Of a stretch of 64,000 nt of DNA, positions 52,201 through 60,706 are shown one piece after another (position 1 is the stretch's first letter; every line of letters begins with the position of its first letter). A program made the position numbers and the translations under genes. The stretch lies in the NCBI GenBank assembly GCA_902761145.1, contig CACWJA010000004.1:62001-126000 (forward strand). Direction: 5' to 3'. The notes beneath the pieces are model-generated. The model had not been told where the DNA came from. It worked only from the letters and a program-made list of their open reading frames with translations, and made no database searches. The DNA is from an uncultured bacterium (GTDB taxonomy: Bacteria > Patescibacteriota > Saccharimonadia > Saccharimonadales > Saccharimonadaceae).

Positions 52201-53039
52201 TTGAAATACGCGAGGATAATAATCGATATATAGTACAGATTACTCCGCAGTCCGGTGAGTTGAAGCGTATTGAGCTTAATGGCCGCAAGCCAGCCGTGAA
52301 GGATGGTCAGAGCGTAAAATCTGGTGCTACATTGGTGAGAAAGAGCGGCGATAAGGAGGCTATTAAAGCTTCAGAGGATGGAATTGTGGAGTTGGTCAAG
52401 GATGCTATTATCCTGGTGGGTGCGGCAAAAGGTTCTGCTAGGATAGAAATTCCGGGCGACGCTGAGATGGTAGTGAAGTTTGGTGATAATGTAATGGCTG
52501 GTGATAGGCTTACCGTTGGTTCACTTAATTTGCAAGATCTACTCAAGTATAAGGGGGTTGAGGCTACTGAGCGTTATATCATGAACGACGTCTTGAATGT
52601 CTATGCGGCGCAAGGCCACGAGATATCGCCAAAGCATTTGGAGATATTGGTACGTCAGATGTTCTCTAGAGTACAAATCAATGATCCAGGAGACTCGGAA
52701 TTTGTATCTGGTGATATAACATCTAGGGCTGCAGTAACATTGGCAAACAAAGAGTTGGAAGCGGCTGGTAAAGAACCTGCTACATTTACCAATCTGCTAT
52801 TAGGTATTACGAAGGTATCTATTTTCTCAGACTCGTTCTTGTCTGCGGCGTCCTTCCAGGATACTACCAGGGTGCTTATAAATGCAGCTATCAATGGTAG
52901 AGTAGACCATCTGAAGGGCCTTAAGGAAAATGTGATTATTGGTCGCAAAATTCCTGTGGGTACTGGTGTAGCACCGCTTGAGGAATTTGAGACGCCAGAT
53001 TCTAAAATTCCTACCGAGGCAGATCTAGAGAACTTGTAA
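49206..53039 (+). CDS. rpoC: DNA-directed RNA polymerase subunit beta-prime lacking both zinc sites
   Basis: 1277 aa. The catalytic loop is intact ([17 protein letters not shown], three Asp binding Mg2+), as are [16 protein letters not shown] and [24 protein letters not shown]. The N-terminal zinc finger that normally follows ERIFGP (four Cys) is replaced by [20 protein letters not shown] without cysteine. The second zinc site, usually C...GVCxxCYG, reads [14 protein letters not shown] (about residues 910-923). The trigger loop region and bridge helix look normal. Ends at a strong terminator. Confidence 0.98.
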   Translation: [1277 protein letters not shown]

Positions 53040-53057
53040 TTATAGTTCACTAGGCAC

Positions 53058-53086
53058 AAAAAATCGCATTAATAATGCGATTTTTT
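53058..53086 (+). terminator. Terminator after rpoC
   Basis: AAAAAATCGCATT (53058-53070) and AATGCGATTTTTT (53074-53086): a perfect 13-bp stem with loop AAT. Confidence 0.92.
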
Positions 53087-53182
53087 GCTGGTCTAGATGG
53101 GAGACTGTATTATGGTAGATAAGCTCCGTCTTGCTGGTGGCTGTCTACTTGGGATAGGTGTATTGTAATTCGGTATTAAGTG

Positions 53183-53191
53183 TGATAAGAT
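53183..53191 (+). promoter_or_regulatory. Extended -10 promoter of secY
   Basis: TGA then TAAGAT (53186-53191). Predicted start near 53198, 15-nt leader with AGAGG before the ATG at 53213. Confidence 0.45.
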
Positions 53192-53212
53192 AGGGTGAGA
53201 ACAAGAGGTATT

Positions 53213-54640
53213 ATGCATTTTAAGACTATATTCAAATCATTCAAAAATAAAGACATGCTACGTAGAGTATTGATAATACTTGGTATATTAGTGGCGTATA
53301 GGTTGCTGGCACAAATACCAGTGCCGATGGGTGACGCGTCTACTTTTAAAGAGGCAGTAAACAATCTTTTAGAAAAGTCTGATTTTTCGAATTTCCTGAA
53401 TTTGATATCTGGTGGCGGATTGGCTTCTTTTAGTATAATCTTGGTAGGATTGTCGCCATACATTACAGGTTCTATCGTGGTACAACTTTTGACTAAGGCT
53501 ATACCTTCTTTAGAAGAGTTATCAAACGATGGTGAGTCTGGGAGAAGAAAGATCAACCAGTGGACTCGTATGCTGACAGTGCCTCTAGCCATAATTCAAT
53601 CGATTGCATATATATTCATATTGTACCAATCGACATTGGCTGCTAATATTTCTACAGATTTTACTCCTACACTTGGCGATTGGGCTTTGTCTGTGACGGC
53701 TATGACGACTGGTTCGGTAATATTGATGTGGATGGGTGAGTTGATTACTGAACAGGGCATAGGTAATGGTATATCTACGTTGATTTTTGCATCTATTATA
53801 TCTCAATTGCCTACTACGATGGCTTCGCTTGGAGCGGCTCTGTTTGATACCAGTGAGGGTGCGTTGAATTTGTTTGGCTGGTTGGAGTTGCCAGTAAATC
53901 CGACGATATTCTGGATACTGCTAGGGTTTGGCATAGCAATGATTGTTGTAATATATTTCTTAGTAAAGCTGAATGAAGCGCAGCGAATAATTACCATTAA
54001 TTATGCGAAGAGAGTGCATGGCAATTCGTCTTATGGTGGGATCAAATCTATCTTGCCTATAAAAATGATTGCGGCAGGTGTGATACCAGTGATTTTTGCA
54101 ACAGCATTCTTGTCTTTGCCTGCATTGGTGGGTCAAGTGATATCTTCTGTAGATCCAGGTAATAGTGTAGGCGAGACTCTCGTAACTGTATTCTCGGCGC
54201 CGTCAGCAAACAACTTTGCCACGATGTATCCTGATGGCATTACTGCGCAATGGTTCGTGTATCCTGCTTTGTATTTTGTGTTGGTTTTTGCTTTTACCTA
54301 CTTTTATACTTCAATTATATTTAATACGAAGGAGATTGCAGATAATTTGCAGAAGCAAGGTGGATTTATAGAGGGTATTCGACCTGGTATGGCTACAGCA
54401 AAGTATCTCGGTAAGGTAGTAAACCATTTGGATTTGTTTGGTGCATTGGCTCTGGGTCTTATTGCTATGCTACCATTCATTACGGATTACATTTTTATCG
54501 TGATAACTGGTGCTCCTATTGGCTTATCTATATCTGGTACCGGGCTTTTGATTGTAGTGACGGTGGCACTTGAGAACTTAAGGTCGTTAGATTCTCGCGC
54601 ATTAATGATAACATATGACGATTATAGCAATGAGTCTTAA
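53213..54640 (+). CDS. secY: Protein translocase subunit SecY
   Basis: 475 aa from the ATG at 53213 (AGAGG 4 nt upstream); a GTG 18 nt earlier is close to the predicted transcription start. Ten hydrophobic segments. SecY marks: MLRRVLIILGILVAYRLLAQIPVP, the plug region after FLNLISGGGL, GEWITEQGIGNG-type GELITEQGIGNGISTLIF and RSLDSRALMITYDDY at the C-terminus. It has moved away from rplO (its usual neighbour) and now heads the infA-rpsM-rpoA block. Confidence 0.97.
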   Translation: MHFKTIFKSFKNKDMLRRVLIILGILVAYRLLAQIPVPMGDASTFKEAVNNLLEKSDFSNFLNLISGGGLASFSIILVGLSPYITGSIVVQLLTKAIPSLEELSNDGESGRRKINQWTRMLTVPLAIIQSIAYIFILYQSTLAANISTDFTPTLGDWALSVTAMTTGSVILMWMGELITEQGIGNGISTLIFASIISQLPTTMASLGAALFDTSEGALNLFGWLELPVNPTIFWILLGFGIAMIVVIYFLVKLNEAQRIITINYAKRVHGNSSYGGIKSILPIKMIAAGVIPVIFATAFLSLPALVGQVISSVDPGNSVGETLVTVFSAPSANNFATMYPDGITAQWFVYPALYFVLVFAFTYFYTSIIFNTKEIADNLQKQGGFIEGIRPGMATAKYLGKVVNHLDLFGALALGLIAMLPFITDYIFIVITGAPIGLSISGTGLLIVVTVALENLRSLDSRALMITYDDYSNES

Positions 54641-55319
54641 GATAAAAGGGTGGCGCAAGATAATAAAGTGGACAGTGTGGGGGGCGCTTGGTTTACTATT
54701 ACTAGTATTCTTTGTAAAAGTAGCTACTTATGAAGCGAACTATTATAGCGAAAAAGAAGGCAGCGAACGCGCTGTGGCTGAGACTGTTGTGGATACGGGG
54801 GAAGAATTAATTGAAGAAGAGCCAGGGGAACAGGAAGTTCGTGAATATGTAGTTGCAGCAGACAGGCCACGATACCTTCGCATTAGTAAATTAAACATCA
54901 ATAATGCCCGTGTTTTGCCTATGGGCGTGAATGCTAAGGGTGAACTTGATACTCCAGTGAATATTTTTGATGTGGGCTGGTATGAATCGTCTGGCAAACC
55001 TGGGCAGGGTGGTACATTGGTGATTGATGGACATAATGGCGGACCACATGTGCATGGCGTATTTAAGAACTTACCTAACTTAGCGGAAGGTGATATTATT
55101 ACTGTGGAGCGAGGTGATGGTGTAGTGTATAATTATTCTGTCGTAGAGAATGTCTCTGTACTACTAGATGATGCGGATGCATATATGGGTACAGCAGCGA
55201 AATCTCCACAACTAGGCAAGGAATCTGTGACGCTGATATCTTGCACTGGTGAATGGTCACAAAAACAGCAGACTTATTTGTCGCGACAGTTTGTGCGAGC
55301 GGTATTAGTGGAACAGTAA
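54630..55319 (+). CDS. Sortase
   Basis: 229 aa from ATG 54630 (MSLKIKGWRKIIKW), overlapping the secY stop by 11 nt; an ATG at 54615 would add five residues. One N-terminal membrane helix (about 14-33), a Glu-rich linker, then the sortase beta-barrel. Catalytic His in VIDGHNGGPHVHG, Cys in TLISCTGEW and Arg in YLSRQFVRAV. A transpeptidase that should attach TPxTG-type proteins such as the 7005-10790 adhesin to the envelope. Class not determined. Confidence 0.9.
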   Translation: MSLKIKGWRKIIKWTVWGALGLLLLVFFVKVATYEANYYSEKEGSERAVAETVVDTGEELIEEEPGEQEVREYVVAADRPRYLRISKLNINNARVLPMGVNAKGELDTPVNIFDVGWYESSGKPGQGGTLVIDGHNGGPHVHGVFKNLPNLAEGDIITVERGDGVVYNYSVVENVSVLLDDADAYMGTAAKSPQLGKESVTLISCTGEWSQKQQTYLSRQFVRAVLVEQ

Positions 55320-55349
55320 AACCGTTTATGATATAATAGTATATGTAGT

Positions 55350-56387
55350 ATGAGATTAACATACAGAACAAAAAAGATATTAGATTGTGTGATGGTCATT
55401 TCGCTGATCGTGGTGGTAAGTGTTGTTTTTGCTGTTCTTAGTAGATCGACTTTTGCAGAGGGGAATGATTCATCTGTGGCGCAAGAGGTTTTGAGTGCTA
55501 AGTACGTTACATTTTATGATGGTGAGGATAAGCTTACAGTAAAGACAGAAGCACGTACAGTGGCAGATGCGATAGAGCGTGCAAATATAGTGATTAACGA
55601 TGGTGATAAAGTAGAACCTGGACTAGACACTGAAATAATGGCTGATAATTTTCATATTAATATATATAGAGCTCGTCCTGTAGTAGTACGGGACGGCTCT
55701 GTCGAGAAGTATATAATGACAGCAAACTATGACTATAAGGATATAGCAGCAGATGCAGGATTAACTTTGTATGATGGCGATGAAATGGAGATAATACCAA
55801 ATGTTAGTTTTCTTGAGAGCGGCATGAGCACTACGTATGAAGTGACAAGAAATGGCGGTAGGACGTTAACTATTGAAGAGGAAATTGGTTTTGGCGAGCG
55901 AACCGAGCGCGATGTAAATCTTGCTAGTGGTACTTCTGAGGTTCGCCAGTTAGGTGAGGTGGGCGTGAAGAGGGTTAGCTACAATATTTTATATATCGAT
56001 AATAAAGAAGTATCGCGTGAGTTGATCGGTGAAGAAATAATACGCGAGCCGGTGGATAGGGTTGTTGCAATTGGCGTAAAGAAATCTATTCCACCGGAAT
56101 GGGGGTCTTGTGCGGATTGGGCGCGAGCTGCTGGCGTGAGTGAGGCGGATCTATCTGCAGCGTTGGATTTGATTTACCATGAAAGTGGCTGTAGAGTGGA
56201 TGCAGCGAACGCATCTGGTGCGTATGGCATACCGCAAGCTTTGCCGGGTAGCAAAATGGCGTCGGTAGGCTCTGACTGGGCGACAAATCCAGTCACTCAG
56301 ATAAAATGGATGATAGGCTATGTAAATGGCAGATATGGTGGATGGCAACAAGCTTTAGATTATTGGTATAGTCACGGTTGGTATTAG
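55350..56387 (+). CDS. G5-domain secreted transglycosylase (Rpf/YabE-like)
   Basis: 345 aa. Signal anchor (about 9-32). Two DUF348-like segments (YVTFYDGEDKLTVKTEARTVADAI and INIYRARPVVVRDG), a G5 domain (about 160-235, YEVTRNGGRTLTIEEEIGFG, REPVDRVVAIG) and a C-terminal lysozyme-like domain with the catalytic Glu in LIYHESGCR and ANASGAYGIPQALPGSKMAS. It likely cleaves peptidoglycan during growth or resuscitation. TATAAT at 55332-55337 gives a leader of only about 6 nt. Confidence 0.88.
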   Translation: MRLTYRTKKILDCVMVISLIVVVSVVFAVLSRSTFAEGNDSSVAQEVLSAKYVTFYDGEDKLTVKTEARTVADAIERANIVINDGDKVEPGLDTEIMADNFHINIYRARPVVVRDGSVEKYIMTANYDYKDIAADAGLTLYDGDEMEIIPNVSFLESGMSTTYEVTRNGGRTLTIEEEIGFGERTERDVNLASGTSEVRQLGEVGVKRVSYNILYIDNKEVSRELIGEEIIREPVDRVVAIGVKKSIPPEWGSCADWARAAGVSEADLSAALDLIYHESGCRVDAANASGAYGIPQALPGSKMASVGSDWATNPVTQIKWMIGYVNGRYGGWQQALDYWYSHGWY

Positions 56388-56414
56388 GCCGTTTGGTTTT
56401 TACGATAAAAGTTC

Positions 56415-56443
56415 TTTACATTTGTATCTTTTTGTGCTAAGAT
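56415..56443 (+). promoter_or_regulatory. Promoter of infA
   Basis: TTTACA (56415-56420), a 17-nt spacer ending TGC and TAAGAT (56438-56443). Leader only about 7 nt to the ATG at 56457; no SD. Confidence 0.6.
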
Positions 56444-56456
56444 AGTAGTGTAATTT

Positions 56457-56681
56457 ATGGCTAGTCAAAAGGAAGTGATAAAGCTCACAGGTAGTGTTGT
56501 TGAAGCATTGCCAAATACCCAGTTTCGGGTTGAACTCGAGAATGGCCATGTTATTGTTGCCCATATGAGTGGGAAGATGCGAAAGAACTATATTCGTCTC
56601 GTCCCGGGTGACAGAGTGGAGGTTGAGTTAACCCCTTATGATCTTACAAAGGGCAGAATCAGCTTTCGACTCAAAGATTAA
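56457..56681 (+). CDS. infA: Translation initiation factor IF-1
   Basis: 74 aa OB-fold protein occupying the ribosomal A site during initiation. Diagnostic stretch [51 protein letters not shown]. It precedes rpmJ and rpsM, the standard order. A nearly leaderless start. Confidence 0.97.
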   Translation: MASQKEVIKLTGSVVEALPNTQFRVELENGHVIVAHMSGKMRKNYIRLVPGDRVEVELTPYDLTKGRISFRLKD

Positions 56682-56776
56682 TATTAACTAGTTGTATTTT
56701 GTTGATTTTGGTATGCGGAATGCTACCGGATGTAACTTAGTACAGCATAAAAAAGAAAGGAAAGGATTTTAACACC

Positions 56777-56893
56777 ATGAAAGTACGTGCAAGTGTTAAA
56801 AAAATCTCCCCTGATGACATCATCGTGCGCCGAAAAGGTGTATTACGTGTTATCAACAAGAAAAAACCTAAAAATAAGCAAAGGCAGGGTTAA
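56777..56893 (+). CDS. rpmJ: 50S ribosomal protein L36, zinc ligands lost
   Basis: 38 aa, too short for most ORF lists. [20 protein letters not shown] matches L36, and it ends KNKQRQG as expected. The four zinc ligands of canonical L36 (C11, C14, C27 and the C-terminal His) are Ser, Asp, Asn and Asn here. RBS AAAGGAAAGG about 9 nt upstream. Between infA and rpsM, the canonical location. Confidence 0.93.
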   Translation: MKVRASVKKISPDDIIVRRKGVLRVINKKKPKNKQRQG

Positions 56894-56898
56894 GATAT

Positions 56899-57279
56899 AT
56901 GGCTAGAATAGCTAGTGTTGTGATCCCTTCCGACAAGCAAGTATGGATTGCTCTTACTTACGTGTATGGAATTGGACGAACAACCTCAAAGAAAATCCTT
57001 GCGGAGGCTAAAATCGAGCCTACCACTCGGGTGAAAGATCTCACCGAGGCTGATGAACAAAAAATCAACGATATTATTTCTAAGAAGTATCACGTTGAGG
57101 GTGATCTCAGACGCCTAGTGAGCAACAATATTAAACGATTAAAGGATATTAATTCCTACAAGGGAATGCGTCACAAGGCGAAGTTACCAGTCAACGGCCA
57201 GCGTACTCGTACGAATGCACGTACTCGTAAGGGTAAGGCGATCGCGGTCGGTGGGGCACAACCTAATAGAAGAAGGTAA
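56899..57279 (+). CDS. rpsM: 30S ribosomal protein S13
   Basis: 126 aa 30S head protein contacting the P-site t[37 protein letters not shown] at the start and [22 protein letters not shown] near the C-terminus are diagnostic. Starts 5 nt after rpmJ. The 3' end overlaps the in-frame upstream part of rpsK. Confidence 0.97.
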   Translation: MARIASVVIPSDKQVWIALTYVYGIGRTTSKKILAEAKIEPTTRVKDLTEADEQKINDIISKKYHVEGDLRRLVSNNIKRLKDINSYKGMRHKAKLPVNGQRTRTNARTRKGKAIAVGGAQPNRRR

Positions 57280-57685
57280 AACTGTAAATACTGTAGAAAC
57301 TACTACTAAAGCTAAGGCTAAAAAAGGCAAGCGCATAGTGAACGCTGGCGCGGTGCATATCCAGGCTACTTTTAACAACACTATTATTAGTGTGACTGAT
57401 AAGACTGGTGGTGTGCTTTCTGCGTCGTCTGCTGGTGCAAATGGATTTCGTGGCTCTAAAAAAGGCACGGCATTTGCGGCTGGAGTAGCAGCTGAAAAAG
57501 CACTAGAAATAGCAAAGAAAAATCATGCTCTTAATTCCGTGGACGTATATGTGTCTGGTATAGGATTGGGGCGTGATGCAGCCGTGCGTGCGGTTTCTGC
57601 AGCAGGGATTAGGATTGATAGTATTACAGATGTAACCCCTATCGCACATGGTGGTGTGCGTCCTAAGGGAGAAAGGAAACCATAA
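57215..57685 (+). CDS. rpsK: 30S ribosomal protein S11, start unclear
   Basis: S11 of the 30S platform. The core is clear: [39 protein letters not shown] and [18 protein letters not shown]. The only ATG in frame (57215) lies inside rpsM and would add ~20 non-S11 residues; there is no ATG, GTG or TTG between the rpsM stop (57279) and GTG 57338, which would start right at the core (NAGAVHIQ). A non-standard start such as ATA near 57266 is conceivable. Stop overlaps rpsD. Confidence 0.9.
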   Translation: MHVLVRVRRSRSVGHNLIEEGKTVNTVETTTKAKAKKGKRIVNAGAVHIQATFNNTIISVTDKTGGVLSASSAGANGFRGSKKGTAFAAGVAAEKALEIAKKNHALNSVDVYVSGIGLGRDAAVRAVSAAGIRIDSITDVTPIAHGGVRPKGERKP

Positions 57686-58302
57686 TGGCTAGAGATCATT
57701 CTCCAATCGTAAAACAAAGTCGACGTGAAGGATACGCTTTGGCGCCTAAGGCACATAAGGTGATGGCGAAGAAGTCTGGTATTCCAGGTGAGCACAGTGG
57801 AATGCGGGCACGCGGTGGTAGCTTGTATCTAACACAGTTGCGCGAAAAGCAGAAAGTACGTAGAATGTACGGTTTGCTAGAAAAACAGTTTGCAAAATTA
57901 ATGAAAGAAGCTGTAAAGGCTGATGGCTTGACTGGTGAAAAATTGTTGGAATTTCTAGAACGAAGGGCTGATAATGTGGTGTTTCGTGCTGGATTTGCTT
58001 TGACACGCCGACAGGCTAGACAGCTAATGAGTCACGGACATTTTCTATTAAATGGTAGGCGGGTAGATATCCCATCGATTCGCCTTAACCCGGGTGATGT
58101 TTTAGAAGTACGTCCTAAAGCAGCAAAAACTGAATACTTTAAGAATCTTCCGAACATTTTAGGGGCATCGAATGTAACACCACTTTCGTGGTTGAAGGTC
58201 GACGCGAAGAAAATGAAAATTGAAGTAACTGGCTTGCCAAAACGCGAAGAAGCTGAGGCTGGCATAAATGAACAATTAATTGTTGAGTACTACTCACGCT
58301 AA
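57685..58302 (+). CDS. rpsD: 30S ribosomal protein S4, cysteine-free
   Basis: 205 aa primary 16S rRNA binder. The S4 RNA-binding domain is at about residues 92-150 (RADNVVFRAGFALTRRQARQLMSHGHFLLNGRRVDIPS). GEHSGMRARGGSLYLTQLREKQKVRRMYG is typical. No cysteine in the N-terminal region, so it is the zinc-free type. Start overlaps the rpsK stop (TAATG). Confidence 0.97.
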   Translation: MARDHSPIVKQSRREGYALAPKAHKVMAKKSGIPGEHSGMRARGGSLYLTQLREKQKVRRMYGLLEKQFAKLMKEAVKADGLTGEKLLEFLERRADNVVFRAGFALTRRQARQLMSHGHFLLNGRRVDIPSIRLNPGDVLEVRPKAAKTEYFKNLPNILGASNVTPLSWLKVDAKKMKIEVTGLPKREEAEAGINEQLIVEYYSR

Positions 58303-58312
58303 GGAGGAATAA

Positions 58313-59263
58313 ATGACTACAAAAACTATTCATGAGGCAGCTCTTGCTGAGGTAAAGGAATTGGCAGAGAACAGTGCCGAGTTCGTAATAAAGCCACTTT
58401 ATTACGGGTATGGTAATACTTTGGGTAATTCACTTCGTAGAGTACTTCTTTCCAGTGTGAAGGGTGCTGCAATTACTGCTTTTTCAGTAGAAGGGGTAAG
58501 CCACGAATATACTACTATTCCTGGAGTACGCGAGGACGTAGTAGATATTATGCTAAATCTTAAGAACATCCGATTTAAGTGTCACACTGACGCTCCAGTA
58601 GAAGTATCTTTGGAGATGAAGGGTGTCGATCAATCTGAAAAAGATGGTGACAAGCGTGTGGTTGCCGGTGATATCAAATTGCCATCAGAAGTAGAGATTT
58701 CTAATCCTAACCAGACTATTTGTCATATAGACGATCCAAACTATGTACTTAAAATGCATTTTATTGTAGAGTCCGGACGTGGGTATTTGACTATAGAACG
58801 TGCTAGCGAGGAGAGAGTTCATAGTGATATGATAGCTGTGGATGCGGTATTTACTCCTGTACTTAGAGTGCGTTATAAGGTAGAAAATACTCGTGTAGGT
58901 CAGGATACGAATCTACAACAATTAACACTGACTATTGATACGGATGGAACAATTACACCAAGAGAAGCTTTTGAAGAAGCTGCCGCTATATTGGTGAATC
59001 AATTTACAGCTCTGGCTGGCGGGAAGAGTGTCGAGTCTTCTCCGGCGCCAGGATCGAGCAAAGACGAAGACGATGCTGGGCTAATGTTGCCTATCGAAGA
59101 GCTTGAACTTTCTGCTCGAACTGCCAATGCTTTATTGAATAACGATATTCGTACGATTCGTGATTTGGTAACATTGTCTGAGACTGATATGAAAGATTTG
59201 AAAGGTTTTGGGCAAAAGGCATTGGACGAAGTAAAAGAAAAGTTAACGGAGTTAAATATATAA
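58313..59263 (+). CDS. rpoA: DNA-directed RNA polymerase subunit alpha
   Basis: 316 aa. N-terminal dimerisation domain with YGYGNTLGNSLRRVLLSSVKGAAI and GVREDVVDIMLNLKNI. C-terminal domain (about 255-316) with ARTANALLNNDIRTIRDLV and LKGFGQKALDEVKEKL, able to contact upstream elements and activators. SD AAGGAGG. Standard position before rplQ. Confidence 0.98.
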   Translation: MTTKTIHEAALAEVKELAENSAEFVIKPLYYGYGNTLGNSLRRVLLSSVKGAAITAFSVEGVSHEYTTIPGVREDVVDIMLNLKNIRFKCHTDAPVEVSLEMKGVDQSEKDGDKRVVAGDIKLPSEVEISNPNQTICHIDDPNYVLKMHFIVESGRGYLTIERASEERVHSDMIAVDAVFTPVLRVRYKVENTRVGQDTNLQQLTLTIDTDGTITPREAFEEAAAILVNQFTALAGGKSVESSPAPGSSKDEDDAGLMLPIEELELSARTANALLNNDIRTIRDLVTLSETDMKDLKGFGQKALDEVKEKLTELNI

Positions 59264-59264
59264 T

Positions 59265-59678
59265 ATGCACCGCCACGGATATAAAGGCCGCAAATTTGGC
59301 CGTGAGACCGATCAAAGGCTTGCGCTCGTAAGAGGATTACAATGTTCTTTGATAAGGTATCAAACAATAACAACTACGCTTGCGCGGGCTAAGGAAATTC
59401 GTCGTTCTACCGAAAAGTTGATAACGATGGCTAAGAAAGGTGGTCTGCATAATCGTCGAATGATTATTGCTAGACTAAATGATCTTGAAGCCGCAACGCT
59501 ATTGATGGATTATATTGCTCCTCAGATAAAGCGTGATTCTGGATATTTGAAGATCGAACACGCTGGTTATCGCAGGGGCGATAATTCGGAAATGGGCATA
59601 ATTAGCTTTGTAGATGAAATTTCGTTTGACGAACCAGAAGTAAAAGAGCCTGCAAAAGCAAAAAAGGAGGGTAAGTAA
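59265..59678 (+). CDS. rplQ: 50S ribosomal protein L17
   Basis: 137 aa. MHRHGYKGRKFGRETDQRLALVRGL and TTLARAKEIRRSTEKLITMAKKG are the L17 signatures. A short acidic/basic tail follows residue 120. Starts 1 nt after rpoA; its stop overlaps rplM. Confidence 0.96.
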   Translation: MHRHGYKGRKFGRETDQRLALVRGLQCSLIRYQTITTTLARAKEIRRSTEKLITMAKKGGLHNRRMIIARLNDLEAATLLMDYIAPQIKRDSGYLKIEHAGYRRGDNSEMGIISFVDEISFDEPEVKEPAKAKKEGK

Positions 59679-60103
59679 TGAAAACTTATTCACAAAAAGG
59701 TTCTGAAATACAGCGTGAATGGTGGCTAGTAGATGCTTCTACTATGCCACTAGGGAAGCTTGCAGTAATAATTGCTGACAAACTTATGGGAAAGAGCAAA
59801 GTAACTTATACTCCACATATCGATAATGGTGACTATGTAGTAGTGATAAATGCTAAAGACTTAGTAGTGACTGGCGACAAGATGGTCCAGAAAAAGTATT
59901 ATCGACATAGTGGATTCCCTGGAGGATTGACTGAACTAAAGCTTGAAGAAGTGATAGAAAAAGACCCTGCTGTAGCAATAACTGCTGCAGTAAAGGGGAT
60001 GCTTCCGAAGAATAAATTAGCTGCAGAGCGACTAAAGCGTCTTCGTGTATTTGATGGCGCAGAGCATGCTCATACAGCGCAAACCCCAAAGGAGATTAAA
60101 TAA
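59678..60103 (+). CDS. rplM: 50S ribosomal protein L13
   Basis: 141 aa. REWWLVDASTMPLGKLAVIIADKLMGKSK and the KYYRHSGFPGGL block are diagnostic. SD GGAGG at the end of rplQ. The stop overlaps rpsI (TAATG). Confidence 0.97.
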   Translation: MKTYSQKGSEIQREWWLVDASTMPLGKLAVIIADKLMGKSKVTYTPHIDNGDYVVVINAKDLVVTGDKMVQKKYYRHSGFPGGLTELKLEEVIEKDPAVAITAAVKGMLPKNKLAAERLKRLRVFDGAEHAHTAQTPKEIK

Positions 60104-60504
60104 TGGTTGCTACGAAAAAATACACCTATGGTCTGGGGCGACGTAAAGCTGCTACAGCTACCGTACGACTATACAAGGGCAAGGGCGATATTAAAGTGAA
60201 TGACAAGCCTGCGCTAGAGTATTTGTCTGGTAATAAAACTTATCTAGCAGAAATTACTGATCCATTGGCCCTTGCTGGCAAGCGAAACGAATATGATATC
60301 ACAATAGTGGTAAAGGGTGGAGGCTTGGCTGGGCAAGTAGATGCTATAAAACTAGCCATCTCAAAAGCTTTGGTCACAGAAGCGCCTGATTTAAGGCCGG
60401 TACTAAAGAAAGCTGGTATGATGAAGCGTGATCCACGTGAGAAAGAACGTAAGAAATATGGCTTACGATCTGCTCGTCGTAGAGAACAGTTCTCGAAGCG
60501 TTAA
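60103..60504 (+). CDS. rpsI: 30S ribosomal protein S9
   Basis: 133 aa. YGLGRRKAATATVRLYKGKGDIKVNDKP, GGGLAGQVDAIKLAISKAL and the C-terminal KKYGLRSARRREQFSKR, whose tail reaches the P-site tRNA. Last gene of the block; its stop overlaps the terminator stem. Confidence 0.98.
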   Translation: MVATKKYTYGLGRRKAATATVRLYKGKGDIKVNDKPALEYLSGNKTYLAEITDPLALAGKRNEYDITIVVKGGGLAGQVDAIKLAISKALVTEAPDLRPVLKKAGMMKRDPREKERKKYGLRSARRREQFSKR

Positions 60505-60531
60505 AAATAAGCCCCAAGGGGCTTATTTTTT
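60503..60531 (+). terminator. Terminator after rpsI
   Basis: AAAAATAAGCCCC (60503-60515), loop AA, GGGGCTTATTTTTT (60518-60531). Confidence 0.9.
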
Positions 60532-60686
60532 GTGTTGCAATAGTTGCCTGTTTACTGCATTAGTGCTAATTTCGGTAAAAAACCATAACATATTTCCCAC
60601 AAATTAATATAAGCATGATACATTAATAAGTAATATATAACTTCAATAGGTGTGTAGTTGTATGGGAGTTAATCTAAATAATAAGA

Positions 60687-60697
60687 TAAGGAGGTGA
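60687..60697 (+). promoter_or_regulatory. Unusually long Shine-Dalgarno for surface protein 3
   Basis: AAGGAGGTGAT, complementary over 11 nt to the usual 16S 3' end, placed about 9 nt before the ATG at 60707. Much stronger than the SDs of neighbouring genes. Confidence 0.6.
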
Positions 60698-60706
60698 TAA
60701 TCTATT

